Assembly (NCBI GenBank): GCA_002482885.1
Contig: DLGW01000005.1
Coordinates: 190,533-254,532, forward strand
Reading direction: 5' to 3'
DNA length: 64,000 nt
From: Flavobacteriaceae bacterium UBA7684
GTDB lineage: Bacteria > Bacteroidota > Bacteroidia > Flavobacteriales > Flavobacteriaceae
In this document: positions 15,683 through 25,600 of the stretch, piece after piece
Numbering within the stretch: the stretch's first letter is position 1
Layout of the letters: each line of letters opens with the position of its first letter
Program-made: the position numbers and the translations under genes
Notes under the pieces: model-generated
Told to the model about the DNA's origin: nothing
Databases searched by the model: none
The model's input: only the letters and a program-made list of their open reading frames with translations

Positions 15683-16285
15683 ATGAAAGTAGATTTTAGT
15701 AAAAGCGCACACGGATTAATTCCTGCCATTATACAAGATAACACCACTTTACAAGTTTTGATGTTGGGTTATATGAATGCCGAATCGTTTCAAAAAACGG
15801 TAGAAACTGGTAAGGTGACTTTTTTCAGTCGTTCCAAAAGCAGGTTATGGACCAAAGGCGAAGAAAGTGGAAATTTTTTAAACGTAGTCGATATTAAAAA
15901 CGACTGCGATGACGATACCTTGTTAATCAAAGTAAATCCTGTTGGACCTACCTGTCATAAAGGAACCGATACTTGTTGGGCTGAAAAAAACGAACCTAAG
16001 TTTGGATTTTTATCAGAATTAGAAACAACTATTGCTGAACGTAAAGCCAATGCAGATTCTGAAAAGAGTTATGTAGCCTCGTTGTTTCAAAAAGGAATTA
16101 ATAAAATAGCTCAAAAAGTAGGAGAGGAAGCTGTTGAGGTAGTGATTGAAGCGAAAGACAACAACGACCATTTATTTTTAGACGAATCAGCTGATTTATT
16201 GTTTCATTATTTGATTTTATTACAAGCCAAAGGATTTACCTTAAAGGACATCGCTGGCGTGTTGGAAAAAAGAAGTGAAAAATAA
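15683..16285 (+). CDS. hisIE: Phosphoribosyl-AMP cyclohydrolase / phosphoribosyl-ATP pyrophosphatase
   Basis: 200 residues, a normal HisIE fusion. The N-terminal cyclohydrolase shows FFSRSKSRLWTKGEESGN and the metal ligands in IKNDCDDDTL and GPTCHKGTDTCW. The C-terminal MazG-like pyrophosphatase shows VGEEAVEVVIEAK and ESADLLFH. It carries out steps 2 and 3 of histidine synthesis. It is the last his gene and is followed by a terminator. Confidence 0.96.
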   Translation: MKVDFSKSAHGLIPAIIQDNTTLQVLMLGYMNAESFQKTVETGKVTFFSRSKSRLWTKGEESGNFLNVVDIKNDCDDDTLLIKVNPVGPTCHKGTDTCWAEKNEPKFGFLSELETTIAERKANADSEKSYVASLFQKGINKIAQKVGEEAVEVVIEAKDNNDHLFLDESADLLFHYLILLQAKGFTLKDIAGVLEKRSEK

Positions 16286-16307
16286 ATTTTCAATTTATAG
16301 AATATAC

Positions 16308-16342
16308 AAAGGGTAGTGATTTATTGATTACTGCCCTTTTTT
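16308..16342 (+). terminator. Intrinsic terminator after hisIE
   Basis: 13-bp stem AAAGGGTAGTGAT / ATTACTGCCCTTT with two wobble pairs and a six-base loop, followed by a T-run. Confidence 0.85.
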
Positions 16343-16364
16343 GGTTTATCAAAAAAAGTTACCA

Positions 16365-16643
16365 ATGCTCGAAAAAGCTCAAATTATTTCTTTAGTAAAA
16401 CAGCACATTAAACTGTTCAATCCCTTTGAATTTTGTGATTATGGCGGTTGGCCGATTTTTGATCATTTAGATGTGATTATTATGAATCAAACGGAAATAG
16501 AATCGGGCATAAAAATCAATTTGTCAATTCTATATGTTTGCGAGCACCCTGCTTCGTGTTCCTGTTATTCTGAAATTACCAAACCTAATACCTTAGATAA
16601 AGAAATCTGTATTGGAAATGATGGATCATTTAAAGTAATGTAA
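16365..16643 (+). CDS. Small Cys-containing protein of unknown function
   Basis: 92 residues from the ATG at 16365; a TTG 24 bases upstream lies in the terminator tail and is unlikely to be the start. I do not recognise it. It is soluble, with FEFCDYGGWPIFDHLDV in the first half and CEHPASCSCY in the second, a cluster that could bind metal. It ends one base before the HAD phosphatase gene, so the two are probably cotranscribed. Confidence 0.6.
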   Translation: MLEKAQIISLVKQHIKLFNPFEFCDYGGWPIFDHLDVIIMNQTEIESGIKINLSILYVCEHPASCSCYSEITKPNTLDKEICIGNDGSFKVM

Positions 16644-16644
16644 T

Positions 16645-17430
16645 ATGATAAAATTAGTGGTAACCGATATGGATGGTACGTTGCTAAACGATAATCATCA
16701 ATTACCACCCAATTTTTGGGAAATAGAACAACAACTTACCGATAAAGGAATTGTATTCGCTGTGGCGAGTGGTCGTCAGTATTACAATTTAATTGAGCGT
16801 TTTGAATCCATTCAACATCGATTGTTGGTTTTGGCGGATAATGGAACTTTTGTAAAAAAACACCATCAAGAATTATTTTTAAATGATTTAGATAAAGCTT
16901 CCGCCGATGTGTTTATACAAATTGGACGAAAAATCCCTGAATCATTTATTGTGTTGTGTGGTAAAAATGCTGCTTATGTGGAAAATGCTACCCCTTACTT
17001 TTTAGAAGAAATTCAAAAATATTTTAAACGCATTGAAATCGTTGATGATTTAACCCAAGTGAACGATACGTTGTTAAAAGTTACCATTTGTGATTTTATT
17101 GACTCATCCACTAATAGTTATTCTTTTTATGAATCTTTTGAATCGGAATTTAAAATTTCGGTTTCTGGTAAACAATGGTTAGATATTACTCGTACCCATG
17201 CCAATAAAGGAACAGCATTACAATACATTCAACAACAATTAGGTATTACACCTAAAGAAACTTTGGTTTTTGGCGACATGCTGAATGATTTAGAAATGAT
17301 GCAAAATGCACATTACAGTTACGCCATGAAAAACGCGCACCCACAAATAAAAAAGGTTTCAAACTTTGAAACCTTGTATGATAATAATGAAAATGGAGTA
17401 GTTGAGGTAATTCAACGGTTGTGTTTATAA
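16645..17430 (+). CDS. HAD-superfamily phosphatase, Cof type
   Basis: 261 residues. HAD motif I DMDGTLLNDNHQLP at the N-terminus, motif IV GDMLNDLEMM near the C-terminus, and a large C2 cap domain between, the arrangement of Cof/YbiV-type sugar phosphate or nucleotide phosphatases. The substrate cannot be read from sequence. It converges with the glycosyltransferase gene and the two overlap by six bases at their stops. Confidence 0.9.
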   Translation: MIKLVVTDMDGTLLNDNHQLPPNFWEIEQQLTDKGIVFAVASGRQYYNLIERFESIQHRLLVLADNGTFVKKHHQELFLNDLDKASADVFIQIGRKIPESFIVLCGKNAAYVENATPYFLEEIQKYFKRIEIVDDLTQVNDTLLKVTICDFIDSSTNSYSFYESFESEFKISVSGKQWLDITRTHANKGTALQYIQQQLGITPKETLVFGDMLNDLEMMQNAHYSYAMKNAHPQIKKVSNFETLYDNNENGVVEVIQRLCL

Positions 17431-18849
17431 ATTACTTCGATCAAATCCTTTACGGCTCATTTCTCCCCAACTTTTATTTCCTGACAAATAATTTAAATTA
17501 CCCTTAACAGCCGAATAAACTACAATTGGATGAAATAAAAACGGTTCCAACAAAGCAGCTAATGCAAGTTTATATAGTTGATGGAATTTTTTGTATTGTG
17601 CAAATGTTTTTTCTTCTATGTATAACGAAAACATGTTAAACATAAAGGCAAAAGAATAAATCATCAGAAATAATACTACAAAAAATTGCCAATCTACAAT
17701 GCCAAAAATGGTCATCAATACCAAAAATATAAATCCAAAGAATTCAATTAAAGGAGCTAAAAATTCAAAAGTAAACCAGTACGGATAACTCAACATACCT
17801 AATGTTTTATATTTTGGATTTAAAAACATTTTTTTGTGCATTAATAGTGTTTCAATGGTTCCTCTGGTCCAACGGTTTCTTTGACGAGTTAAAATGTTTA
17901 AATCTTCCGGAACCTCGGTCCAGCACAAAGGGTCTGGTATGAATTGTACTTCATATTCCAAATCATTATCAACCATATACCTACGCATTCTTACTAAAAG
18001 CTCCATGTCTTCACCAACAGTTTTGGTGCTATAAGCCCCGCATTTAATTACAATTTCACGGTCAAACATACCGAACGCTCCCGATATCAATAAAAGTCCA
18101 TCCATTCGGCTCCATGCCATTCTTCCTAGTAAAAATGCTCTTAAATATTCCACTACCTGAACACGAGCCAATAATGATTTTGGAACATTTACTTTTGTGA
18201 TTTTTCCGTTGGTAACTTCACAAGAATTGGCAATTCTGATTACCCCACCCGTTGCGATAACTTTTTTATTGGTTTGTAAAAAGGGTTTAATCATTTTGAT
18301 TAATGCATCTTCCTCTAAAATACAATCCACATCAATAGAAGTTATGTATTTACTGCTGGCTACGTTGATACCTGCATTTAAAGCATCGGCTTTTCCTCCG
18401 TTTTCTTTATCTACAACTATTAGTTTATCAAATTCTGGCAGATTCGAACGATAAATTTTTCTAATTATTTGAGTCTTAATTTCAGTTCGGTAAGCATAGT
18501 TGTACGGAACTAACTGAAATTCTTTAATAATTTTGGATAAAGTTCCGTCTTTGCTACCATCGTTTACGATGATTACTTCAAAGTTTTGATAATGAACAGA
18601 TAATATAGATTTGATATTATCAATAATGGTGTTTTCTTCATTATATGCAGGAGCAATGATGGAAATGGTTGGCGATAAATTAGAATCAAGGACTTTATTA
18701 TAGTTTACTTTTCGATTATTTTTTAAATACTTTTTAAGTGTATCATATGAAATACTTGCCAATAATGTATAGGAAAACATTACTGCCAAAGCGTAGATTA
18801 AAATAAACAAGGATAAAAAACCGTCAATTAATTCTATAAAATGGTTCAT
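17425..18849 (-). CDS. Membrane glycosyltransferase family 2 (PgaC/cellulose-synthase-like)
   Basis: 474 residues. An N-terminal membrane helix (FLSLFILIYALAVMFSYTLL), a GT-A domain with IIAPAYNEENTI and VNDGSKDGT, the DxD-type SIDVDCILEEDAL, the acceptor-site GEDMELL and the processive-enzyme signature QRNRW, then three or four C-terminal membrane helices. This is the layout of synthases that polymerise and extrude a polysaccharide such as poly-N-acetylglucosamine. It is the last gene of a four-gene minus-strand unit. The sugar made is unknown. Confidence 0.9.
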   Translation of the reverse strand: MNHFIELIDGFLSLFILIYALAVMFSYTLLASISYDTLKKYLKNNRKVNYNKVLDSNLSPTISIIAPAYNEENTIIDNIKSILSVHYQNFEVIIVNDGSKDGTLSKIIKEFQLVPYNYAYRTEIKTQIIRKIYRSNLPEFDKLIVVDKENGGKADALNAGINVASSKYITSIDVDCILEEDALIKMIKPFLQTNKKVIATGGVIRIANSCEVTNGKITKVNVPKSLLARVQVVEYLRAFLLGRMAWSRMDGLLLISGAFGMFDREIVIKCGAYSTKTVGEDMELLVRMRRYMVDNDLEYEVQFIPDPLCWTEVPEDLNILTRQRNRWTRGTIETLLMHKKMFLNPKYKTLGMLSYPYWFTFEFLAPLIEFFGFIFLVLMTIFGIVDWQFFVVLFLMIYSFAFMFNMFSLYIEEKTFAQYKKFHQLYKLALAALLEPFLFHPIVVYSAVKGNLNYLSGNKSWGEMSRKGFDRSNL

Positions 18850-18851
18850 GT

Positions 18852-21119
18852 TTAATATTGGGTTTGTTGGATGATTAAATCAACTTCGGGTATTTGTGCT
18901 TGTTTTAATTCGGGAATAATTTCTTTAAAATTAGGCAAGTTAAATATGGCTTGAACAGCAAATCTTCTTACTCCAAAATTATTTTCTGTTACGGATTGAA
19001 TTAAAAAATCTTTGTAATCAGCATTTGGATTATTCATGAAGTATTTTAGAATTTCAATTTTGACTCTTGTACCATCAATAGAAAATCTTTGAGCCAAAAT
19101 ATCATGAGCCGGAACCTTTAATAACGAAAGTGTTTTTATAGCCTCTAATCTTACTTTCGTCTTTTCATAATCTAATAGAAATAAAACCACCGGAATTTCA
19201 TCCCTATCATTTCTCAATTGAACTAACCTACAGAACAACACTTTTAAGGTGTCATTTTTTTTAAGGAAACGATGCGATGCAGGGATTTTAAATGAATCCT
19301 TATTTTTTTCTAAATCAGTTAATATGTTAAGTTGTTGCCATTCAGACAATTTTTTGTTAGATTTTAAAATATAATGAAGTCCATTTTCTGGAGACAAAGT
19401 TAAAAGGGCATCATCTATTCTTTCAATAGTTTCAGCATCTTTTTCTTTGTTAAGAATCTTCACTAAAACAGGTACACAACTTCTGATATTCATCAGTTTA
19501 AGTTCTGTTAATCCATCGTAAAATGTTGTTTTCTGAAACGATTTTAATTTTTCTAATGAAAATCTGTGCAATCTGTTTTTAATGTAATAATCAACTATTC
19601 TTTTATTTACAATGACATCATTAGGCTCTAATTTTTCTATTAAAGTATTAACTAGAATTTGTTTATTAACAGCTGTACTTAGTAATTCATTTTCATATTT
19701 TATCAGATTTGAATTAAACTCCTGATTTCTTTTTACAGCATTGGTTATAAGTTTGCTTCTGCCTATAATAGCCCTGTTTTTTCTGGCTCTTAATTTTTTT
19801 AATTGTCTGGTAATGATTGTGTTTGAAAAAAAATACAAGCCCATTACTACAAATATAAAAGTGACAAATAAGACAAATCTCTTTTTATGACGATTAATAA
19901 AATACGTCAATTGATTTGGTTTCTCTAACGTTTCTACAACAATAGGAGGCGTGATTTTATTGTAAATCGGAGTTTTATTTTGTTTGTAGTCTACTAATAT
20001 TTTTGAAACCAAGGGTTGATAATAGTTCCAAAAGAAATGTCTTCGATCATACAATTCATTCTTGTAGAACAAACTTTTTACATAGTCAATTCCTTTAAAA
20101 TACGAGGATGAAAAATTAATGGGATTATCACCAAAATCTCCCGCGAAATAATAAAATTTGGTGGGCTGTAACTGCTCGATTACCGCAGGAAAATGTTTAG
20201 GAATATGATGCTTGGTTAAAATACTATCCCCTTTTGATGTTGTACTGATTCTGTATTCAGATTTAATATGGTTTTTATTCGGATATTCTACAATATCAAA
20301 CCAAAAGTTAAATTGAATTTTTCTGGGTATTTTGTAATAGGATGCCCATTCTGGTTTGGAATGTATAACAGGGGTAGAAATAGTTAAAGCAAAATCGTCT
20401 TCAAGAATGGCAATAGTTTCATTACTATGATTTAAAACAATTCCCCCTTTTTTAAAAGGCCATTTTCCGTTGTTTTGTTTTTTATAATTTCTAACTACCC
20501 ATTTAGGTAAATCGGTATTGTCTAAAGTATCTAATTTTTCAAAATACCGTCCAGTCCAACCTGTCCAGTGAATATTGGTTTCTGTTTCAACTTTTCTTCG
20601 AATTTCTTCTGATGTGGGTAGCGCAAATAGGTTATATTCGGATAGAATGAGTTTACGGGCTTTTTTGAATTCTTTTAAAAGTAGATATTCTTGATCGCTA
20701 AGTCCTCCATAAATCAAATTGGAGTGCTCGGATTTATTGTTTTTATCGTACCATTCTTTTTTATAAACTCCGTAAGTATCTGCGTAATAAATTAAATCGT
20801 TTTTTTTAACTAATTCTTTAATTTTTGTAGAATCATTGATTTGTGTAAAATCTTTGATATTATACTCATAATTCTCTTTAGGGAAAAAGCCGTAGTAATC
20901 GTAAAATCTACTATAAGAAGAGGAATCGGATTTAGTGAATTTTTCATGATTTAAAATCCAAAAAAGACTTTTATGTTCAATTCCGTCCTGATCTAAAACA
21001 GTTTTATCCACCACCACAACTTTAAGAGGTGTAGATTCTTTAAAGTACCAAAACAACCACATGGTGGTAATTGTTAAAAATAGTACTAGTAGTAATATGG
21101 TGAATATTCTTTTCGCCAT
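18852..21119 (-). CDS. Bitopic membrane protein with periplasmic domain and HEAT-like cytoplasmic repeats
   Basis: 755 residues. Membrane helix at ~6-25, a ~390-residue periplasmic region, a second helix at ~414-432 (RFVLFVTFIFVVMGLYFF), then a cytoplasmic part whose last ~200 residues look like HEAT/Armadillo-type helical repeats (LKLMNIRSCVPVLVKIL, KVRLEAIKTLSLLK, FGVRRFAVQAIFNL). The family name is not certain. It overlaps the YaiO-like gene by one base and precedes the GT2 synthase by two, so it is likely a scaffold linking the synthase to periplasmic and outer-membrane parts. Confidence 0.75.
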   Translation of the reverse strand: MAKRIFTILLLVLFLTITTMWLFWYFKESTPLKVVVVDKTVLDQDGIEHKSLFWILNHEKFTKSDSSSYSRFYDYYGFFPKENYEYNIKDFTQINDSTKIKELVKKNDLIYYADTYGVYKKEWYDKNNKSEHSNLIYGGLSDQEYLLLKEFKKARKLILSEYNLFALPTSEEIRRKVETETNIHWTGWTGRYFEKLDTLDNTDLPKWVVRNYKKQNNGKWPFKKGGIVLNHSNETIAILEDDFALTISTPVIHSKPEWASYYKIPRKIQFNFWFDIVEYPNKNHIKSEYRISTTSKGDSILTKHHIPKHFPAVIEQLQPTKFYYFAGDFGDNPINFSSSYFKGIDYVKSLFYKNELYDRRHFFWNYYQPLVSKILVDYKQNKTPIYNKITPPIVVETLEKPNQLTYFINRHKKRFVLFVTFIFVVMGLYFFSNTIITRQLKKLRARKNRAIIGRSKLITNAVKRNQEFNSNLIKYENELLSTAVNKQILVNTLIEKLEPNDVIVNKRIVDYYIKNRLHRFSLEKLKSFQKTTFYDGLTELKLMNIRSCVPVLVKILNKEKDAETIERIDDALLTLSPENGLHYILKSNKKLSEWQQLNILTDLEKNKDSFKIPASHRFLKKNDTLKVLFCRLVQLRNDRDEIPVVLFLLDYEKTKVRLEAIKTLSLLKVPAHDILAQRFSIDGTRVKIEILKYFMNNPNADYKDFLIQSVTENNFGVRRFAVQAIFNLPNFKEIIPELKQAQIPEVDLIIQQTQY

Positions 21120-22345
21120 TAGAAACGGTTAATTAAAGTAAACATAAAGGTTAACCTATTTCGTGTTTTTTCAGGAGCATACTCTTCGTTTTCATACATA
21201 AAACCCAATTTAAGAATACGATCCATTTTTATTTTTACCTGTTGCTCAACGTTGATACCCTGAGTGGTTACCCCATAAATTTGATTTAACCAACCCACTG
21301 AAAAAGGCGTATTTCCTGTGAAAAAACTTATGGAAGTAAAGTTGTCGATATCCTTACCATAACGTCTAATCATTGCTGTATGCGATAGGTATAAGTTGTT
21401 TTCATCTGGAGGTGAAAAAACATAACCTCGGTACACAAACCAGAAATTTTTATAATACTTACCCAAATAACCTGCGTAAATCATGTTGATTCCGTTGTTG
21501 TATTTTAAAGTTCTAAAACCCAACGATACTTCAAATTTTTTAGGCAGTGTGCGGTAAATATCTAAGGTACTTCTCCAATCGGGGAATATTTTTAAATTAT
21601 TTGCAAATCCTAGTCCAACATGAGCACTCATTTTAGCACTCAATTTTGGATAAGCTTCCATTTCTAATTGAGTAGCAAATTCGTCGTAGCGCGTGGCTGT
21701 GGTCAATTGTGCTCTGAGTGGAAAAACTTTTGTTTTACGCATCAATTCAAAACCACCCATGTGCCAAGGGGCTAATTTTTCAACAAATGAACTGTTGTAA
21801 TAAAAAACGCCTAAATGATTTTTATACTGTTTTTGGGATAATCTTTTTTTAGCTGCTAAGGCATCTTCTTGGGTAGGATTTTTCGCTAAAACTTGTTCGA
21901 AAATTTTTAAAGCCTCCTCATTTTTGGTTTGAATTTCTAATGATTTCCCTTTTTTGATTAAAATTTCTTCATTGTCTGGATATAATTGAAGTAAGGCGTT
22001 ACTGACTTGTATACTTTTTTCATTTTGATTGTCCCAACGCAAAACATCAATGTATACAGAAAGTATATCGTAATTGTTGGGATACGTTTCGTTTAGTTTT
22101 TCTAATCTTTTTAAGGATTCTGAGTGATTTTTTTCAAAAGCTTGTAGTTGGGCTCCAAAAATAGCAACCTCAACATGGTTTGGAAATTCATTGATTAGTT
22201 TTTCTGTTTGGTTGATGGCTTCGATTCTATTTCCGTTACGTTCTAATTTTTTTGCTTCCAAAAATCGAACGTCAAAATTTTCGGTGTTTTGAGAAAATAG
22301 AAGTGTATTCCCAACTAATAGGAAGAATAAAATAAAATGTTTCAT
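21119..22345 (-). CDS. YaiO-family outer membrane beta-barrel protein with TPR region
   Basis: 408 residues. Signal peptide ending ...LFSQ. Residues ~25-170 form TPR-like helices (RNGNRIEAINQTEKLINEFP, GKSLEIQTKNEEALKIFEQV). From ~175 to the C-terminal Phe the sequence is amphipathic beta-barrel (LGVFYYNSSF, LEMEAYPKL, YNNGINMIYAGYLGKYY). TPR plus barrel is the design of YaiO/PgaA-like exporters. With the GT2 synthase it fits a polysaccharide export path through the outer membrane. Confidence 0.85.
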   Translation of the reverse strand: MKHFILFFLLVGNTLLFSQNTENFDVRFLEAKKLERNGNRIEAINQTEKLINEFPNHVEVAIFGAQLQAFEKNHSESLKRLEKLNETYPNNYDILSVYIDVLRWDNQNEKSIQVSNALLQLYPDNEEILIKKGKSLEIQTKNEEALKIFEQVLAKNPTQEDALAAKKRLSQKQYKNHLGVFYYNSSFVEKLAPWHMGGFELMRKTKVFPLRAQLTTATRYDEFATQLEMEAYPKLSAKMSAHVGLGFANNLKIFPDWRSTLDIYRTLPKKFEVSLGFRTLKYNNGINMIYAGYLGKYYKNFWFVYRGYVFSPPDENNLYLSHTAMIRRYGKDIDNFTSISFFTGNTPFSVGWLNQIYGVTTQGINVEQQVKIKMDRILKLGFMYENEEYAPEKTRNRLTFMFTLINRF

Positions 22346-22353
22346 GAATGGAT

Positions 22354-24888
22354 TTAGTTAGTAATCACAAACTTATATGTGTGATTTTCAATTCCTGATG
22401 CCGCGTTGACAAAATATGTGCCAGTATTAAAATCAATAAGATTGATTTCAAGCTTTTTAGCATTCATTGGTATTTCTTTTACCAATTGACCTACGGATGA
22501 ATATATTTTTAAAGTATCGATTACAGTTTTAGAATCAATAATTAATTTATCTTGATTGGTTAATGGGTTAGGATATAACTTCATATAACCTTCGCTTTTG
22601 GGTTTCCCTGAAATATTTAACGTTACAGTTACAGGTTCAGACCAATGATAAGCCGTTTTTATACTGTACTTAAAAGTATCGATACCTGTGAATCCTTCAA
22701 TGGGTTTATAACTAAATGAACCATTAGATTCAAAATTAATCAGTCCGTTTTCCGGAGATTTAATTAAAACAGCCTCAAAGGATTCTTTATCGGCAGAAAT
22801 ATCGTTTAGTAGTAAATTTTTTGTTTCTAAAGAAGTCGTTTCATTGATGTTCAATTCATATTGATCCGCAACAGCAATAGGACTTCCAGAAATTAGTTTT
22901 ACTCGGTTTTTAATTACTTCAAAGGATTCCTTTTTATATTCAATGGCATCGTTGGCGTGATTCCATTTTTCCCAATTAAATCTATTGGCGGTCTCTTTTT
23001 CAAAACTGTTGTAAAAAATTCCAAAACTAATGCCGTCTGAAAGTTGGGTTTCGGTAATTGTTAAGGTTGACTTATCATCATGCATAACTTCTGCATTACT
23101 TGGGTCAACAATATTTAATAAAGTCCAAGGTAATTTAATTTCAATACTGTTGTCTGTTAAGATAACCGCATCCATAGAGGTTTTTGGAATATTCAGTCTG
23201 TTGACTTTCATGTTTCCGATGTACTGGGTTTCTTTTTCAGTATCATTGTTTTTCCAACGTACCATTTTCCAAGGCTGACTATCGCTTATAGTTGATTGAA
23301 ATACTTGTTTTTCGGTAGTTTTTTTGTGCCAAATTCCGTACAAATCATAAGCTTCCGTTACGAATAATTCAGCATTATCATTGGTGATTTTTAAAGCAAA
23401 TTCAGCCCGGTTAGTTACTTTTTTTCCGTTAGGAAGTATAGATTCTCCTAAGTTTTTATCGTAAGTATCTATGGATATCCAAATTTCTTCGGATTCTCCT
23501 AAATGTTTTTGAGTATTTAATTTTAGATGTAAATAAGCAAAGTCTGTTTCACCTTCAATACTTTTAATAGGGCAGTTACTACAAAATTCTTCAATAGTTT
23601 TAAAGCTTGAGTTGGCTTTTTTATATCCAATAAGTCCGAAGTTTTGTTCAGGAGAAGTAACATTGTGCCATAATACTCTCCTTTCAACATTAAAATCCAT
23701 AGGATCGGTAATCCAAGTTCTTTTAAACCATTCGTCTATCCAAGAAAAAACCATTCCGCCACCACAATCAGCTGCAAAATTGTTTTCTAATAATCGGGCA
23801 TTGATTTCACCTTGTGTTTTTTCGTCATAACCCCCGTGATACATTCCGTTAGAGGTATAGTGTGCAATTCCCCAACTAGATGGTACTCCGTATTCTGCAA
23901 TAATTAAGGGCGTAGAGGTGTAGTGTGATTTTAAATCTTTTAAATAGCCTAAGTAGCTATTTTGTCCTAAATAATCATTTTCATCAATGTAGTTAGGGTC
24001 GTTTCCTACAAAATCAGGATAATAAGGGTAAGCGTGGTAACTGATAAAAAATCCAGCTTTGGCTTTAGTGTAATTTACTTTTGAAAAATCTAAAAAGGCG
24101 GAATCTTCATATCTGTTTTTTTCAAAAGGGTGTTCAATAGGATCTAAGGTGGGCCAACTTGAAATACTTACAGGACGTTGGGTATTATAATTTTTTTGTT
24201 CGAAATCTAATAGATAATCTAGTTTTTTTAACAACCACACCTCAGAAGGTCGGGTATTGTTAATGGATAAATATTTACCTTCAAAAGAAGTGAATTCTGC
24301 ATGTTTTTCGTTGGTGTTTAAAACCTCTGGAGGATGAATTTCTCTTCCAGCAATATACCCTAAAACCCAAGGCGAAATATCTGCGTCAAATGTACCATAG
24401 GCTTTACCTAAACGTGCTGGAATGGTAATATTTCCGTGTACGGCATTGATGTTATCGGTGATTTCTTTGGTCATAATTGATTCCAAATCAAAAAGATCTT
24501 CGTGGTAATTTTCTGCTTCTTCTTCTAGCCAAACGCCATGAAAAACATATAATGGATGATTAGGATTCGCCTCGTTATAAGCTTTTAATTCTCTGTAAAA
24601 TTGAGGATAATGTAAGGTGTATAATCTGATACAATTAAACCCCGCTTCGTGCATCAGCGGAAACCAACGTTTGTAATCTTCACTTTTTGCGGCTAAATCA
24701 CCAGGGTAGGTACCTGGTTTGGCAACGCCTAAATTAATACCTTTTACAAAAAATGGCACGTATTTTTCACCGTTCCAAATGGTAATGTTGTTGGTATTTG
24801 TAGAAAAAGGGAGGTTCGAATTACTCGATTGTGAGTATGTTGATAAGCAAAAAAGTAAAAATAGGGTACTGAAAAAATGTTTTATCAC
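22354..24888 (-). CDS. Secreted TIM-barrel glycosidase with T9SS sorting domain
   Basis: 844 residues. Signal peptide (FFSTLFLLFCLSTYSQS). A TIM-barrel glycosidase-like domain at ~30-430 (FVKGINLGVAKPGTYPGD, GYIAGREIHPPE, LIIAEYGVPSSWG with candidate catalytic Glu). A beta-rich middle region follows, then a cadherin/Ig-like module (AVADQYELNINETTSL to GIDTFKYSIK). The C-terminal type A T9SS sorting domain (LYPNPLTNQDKL to the end) predicts secretion across the outer membrane and surface attachment. As first gene of the exopolysaccharide-type operon it probably trims or releases the polymer. The GH family is not assigned. Confidence 0.82.
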   Translation of the reverse strand: MIKHFFSTLFLLFCLSTYSQSSNSNLPFSTNTNNITIWNGEKYVPFFVKGINLGVAKPGTYPGDLAAKSEDYKRWFPLMHEAGFNCIRLYTLHYPQFYRELKAYNEANPNHPLYVFHGVWLEEEAENYHEDLFDLESIMTKEITDNINAVHGNITIPARLGKAYGTFDADISPWVLGYIAGREIHPPEVLNTNEKHAEFTSFEGKYLSINNTRPSEVWLLKKLDYLLDFEQKNYNTQRPVSISSWPTLDPIEHPFEKNRYEDSAFLDFSKVNYTKAKAGFFISYHAYPYYPDFVGNDPNYIDENDYLGQNSYLGYLKDLKSHYTSTPLIIAEYGVPSSWGIAHYTSNGMYHGGYDEKTQGEINARLLENNFAADCGGGMVFSWIDEWFKRTWITDPMDFNVERRVLWHNVTSPEQNFGLIGYKKANSSFKTIEEFCSNCPIKSIEGETDFAYLHLKLNTQKHLGESEEIWISIDTYDKNLGESILPNGKKVTNRAEFALKITNDNAELFVTEAYDLYGIWHKKTTEKQVFQSTISDSQPWKMVRWKNNDTEKETQYIGNMKVNRLNIPKTSMDAVILTDNSIEIKLPWTLLNIVDPSNAEVMHDDKSTLTITETQLSDGISFGIFYNSFEKETANRFNWEKWNHANDAIEYKKESFEVIKNRVKLISGSPIAVADQYELNINETTSLETKNLLLNDISADKESFEAVLIKSPENGLINFESNGSFSYKPIEGFTGIDTFKYSIKTAYHWSEPVTVTLNISGKPKSEGYMKLYPNPLTNQDKLIIDSKTVIDTLKIYSSVGQLVKEIPMNAKKLEINLIDFNTGTYFVNAASGIENHTYKFVITN

Positions 24889-24915
24889 TGAGTAAGGATT
24901 TTAAGAAAAACAGTG

Positions 24916-24944
24916 CAAAAGTACTGATAATAAAATTCTTACAA
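24916..24944 (-). promoter_or_regulatory. Promoter of the exopolysaccharide operon
   Basis: On the minus strand TTG (24942-24944), an 18-base spacer, then TACTTTTG (24916-24923), an exact match to TTG-N-TAnnTTTG, about 28 bases before the glycosidase ATG. Confidence 0.7.
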
Positions 24945-24967
24945 AAAACATTATGGTTCAACAAACG

Positions 24968-25576
24968 TTAATTTGTTTGATTTTCTAAAACCAATACGTA
25001 ATCAAAAATGGCATGTTGAGGACCTCCGCAACCTAAGCCAATTCCAGCCCCAAAAAAAGGCTCGAATTTTTGGGTGTGAACAATAATTCCATTGAGTAAA
25101 AAGATTAAATCGTCTTTTACTTTTTTTACGGTTAATCGATTGTATTCTTTGTTGGTGTTGATTTTAGCACTTTTCCAAACACCTTTCCATTCTCCGTTTT
25201 CTCTTTTTCCGATTTGAATGGGGTATTTTTTGGAAACATCTCGGATTTGAATAAAAAAGAAATCATCGGTTTTATTGTTTTCGCCAAAAATTAAAATAGC
25301 TTCTCCTTCTTTGGATTCCGATAAGGAAACAGAAGTTTCAATAGCGAAATTTTGAGTTTGGTCAATTTTTATAGGAATAGAGTTCCAAGTAACGCTTCCG
25401 GGGTCGGAGTTGATGATGTGATAAAAACCGTTTTTTACATATTTTTGATGAATCGGGCTTTTACCTTCTTCCCAGTTATTTTTATTCTTGGTGAAATCAT
25501 CGTAAAGCACTTCTTTTTGTTGACTAAATACGGGTAGCCATAACAAGAAAAGCCATGAGAGTAATATTGATTTCAT
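24968..25576 (-). CDS. Secreted LamG/concanavalin-like protein
   Basis: 202 residues. Signal peptide (SILLSWLFLLWLPVFSQ). The rest reads as a beta-sandwich of the LamG/concanavalin A type: DDFTKNKNNWEEG at the start, FAIETSVSLSESKEGEAILI in the middle, and GAGIGLGCGGPQHAIFDYVLV near the end. This is the fold of many carbohydrate-binding or DUF1080-like modules; no catalytic residues are recognisable. It has its own promoter and lies upstream of the polysaccharide operon in the same direction, which suggests but does not prove a shared role. Confidence 0.7.
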   Translation of the reverse strand: MKSILLSWLFLLWLPVFSQQKEVLYDDFTKNKNNWEEGKSPIHQKYVKNGFYHIINSDPGSVTWNSIPIKIDQTQNFAIETSVSLSESKEGEAILIFGENNKTDDFFFIQIRDVSKKYPIQIGKRENGEWKGVWKSAKINTNKEYNRLTVKKVKDDLIFLLNGIIVHTQKFEPFFGAGIGLGCGGPQHAIFDYVLVLENQTN

Positions 25577-25600
25577 TGAGTTAGTTTTTTTAGTTGTTTA

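Noticed and set aside
16341..16364. TTG start for the small Cys-containing protein
   Set aside because: It lies in the T-run side of the hisIE terminator; the ATG at 16365 is better.
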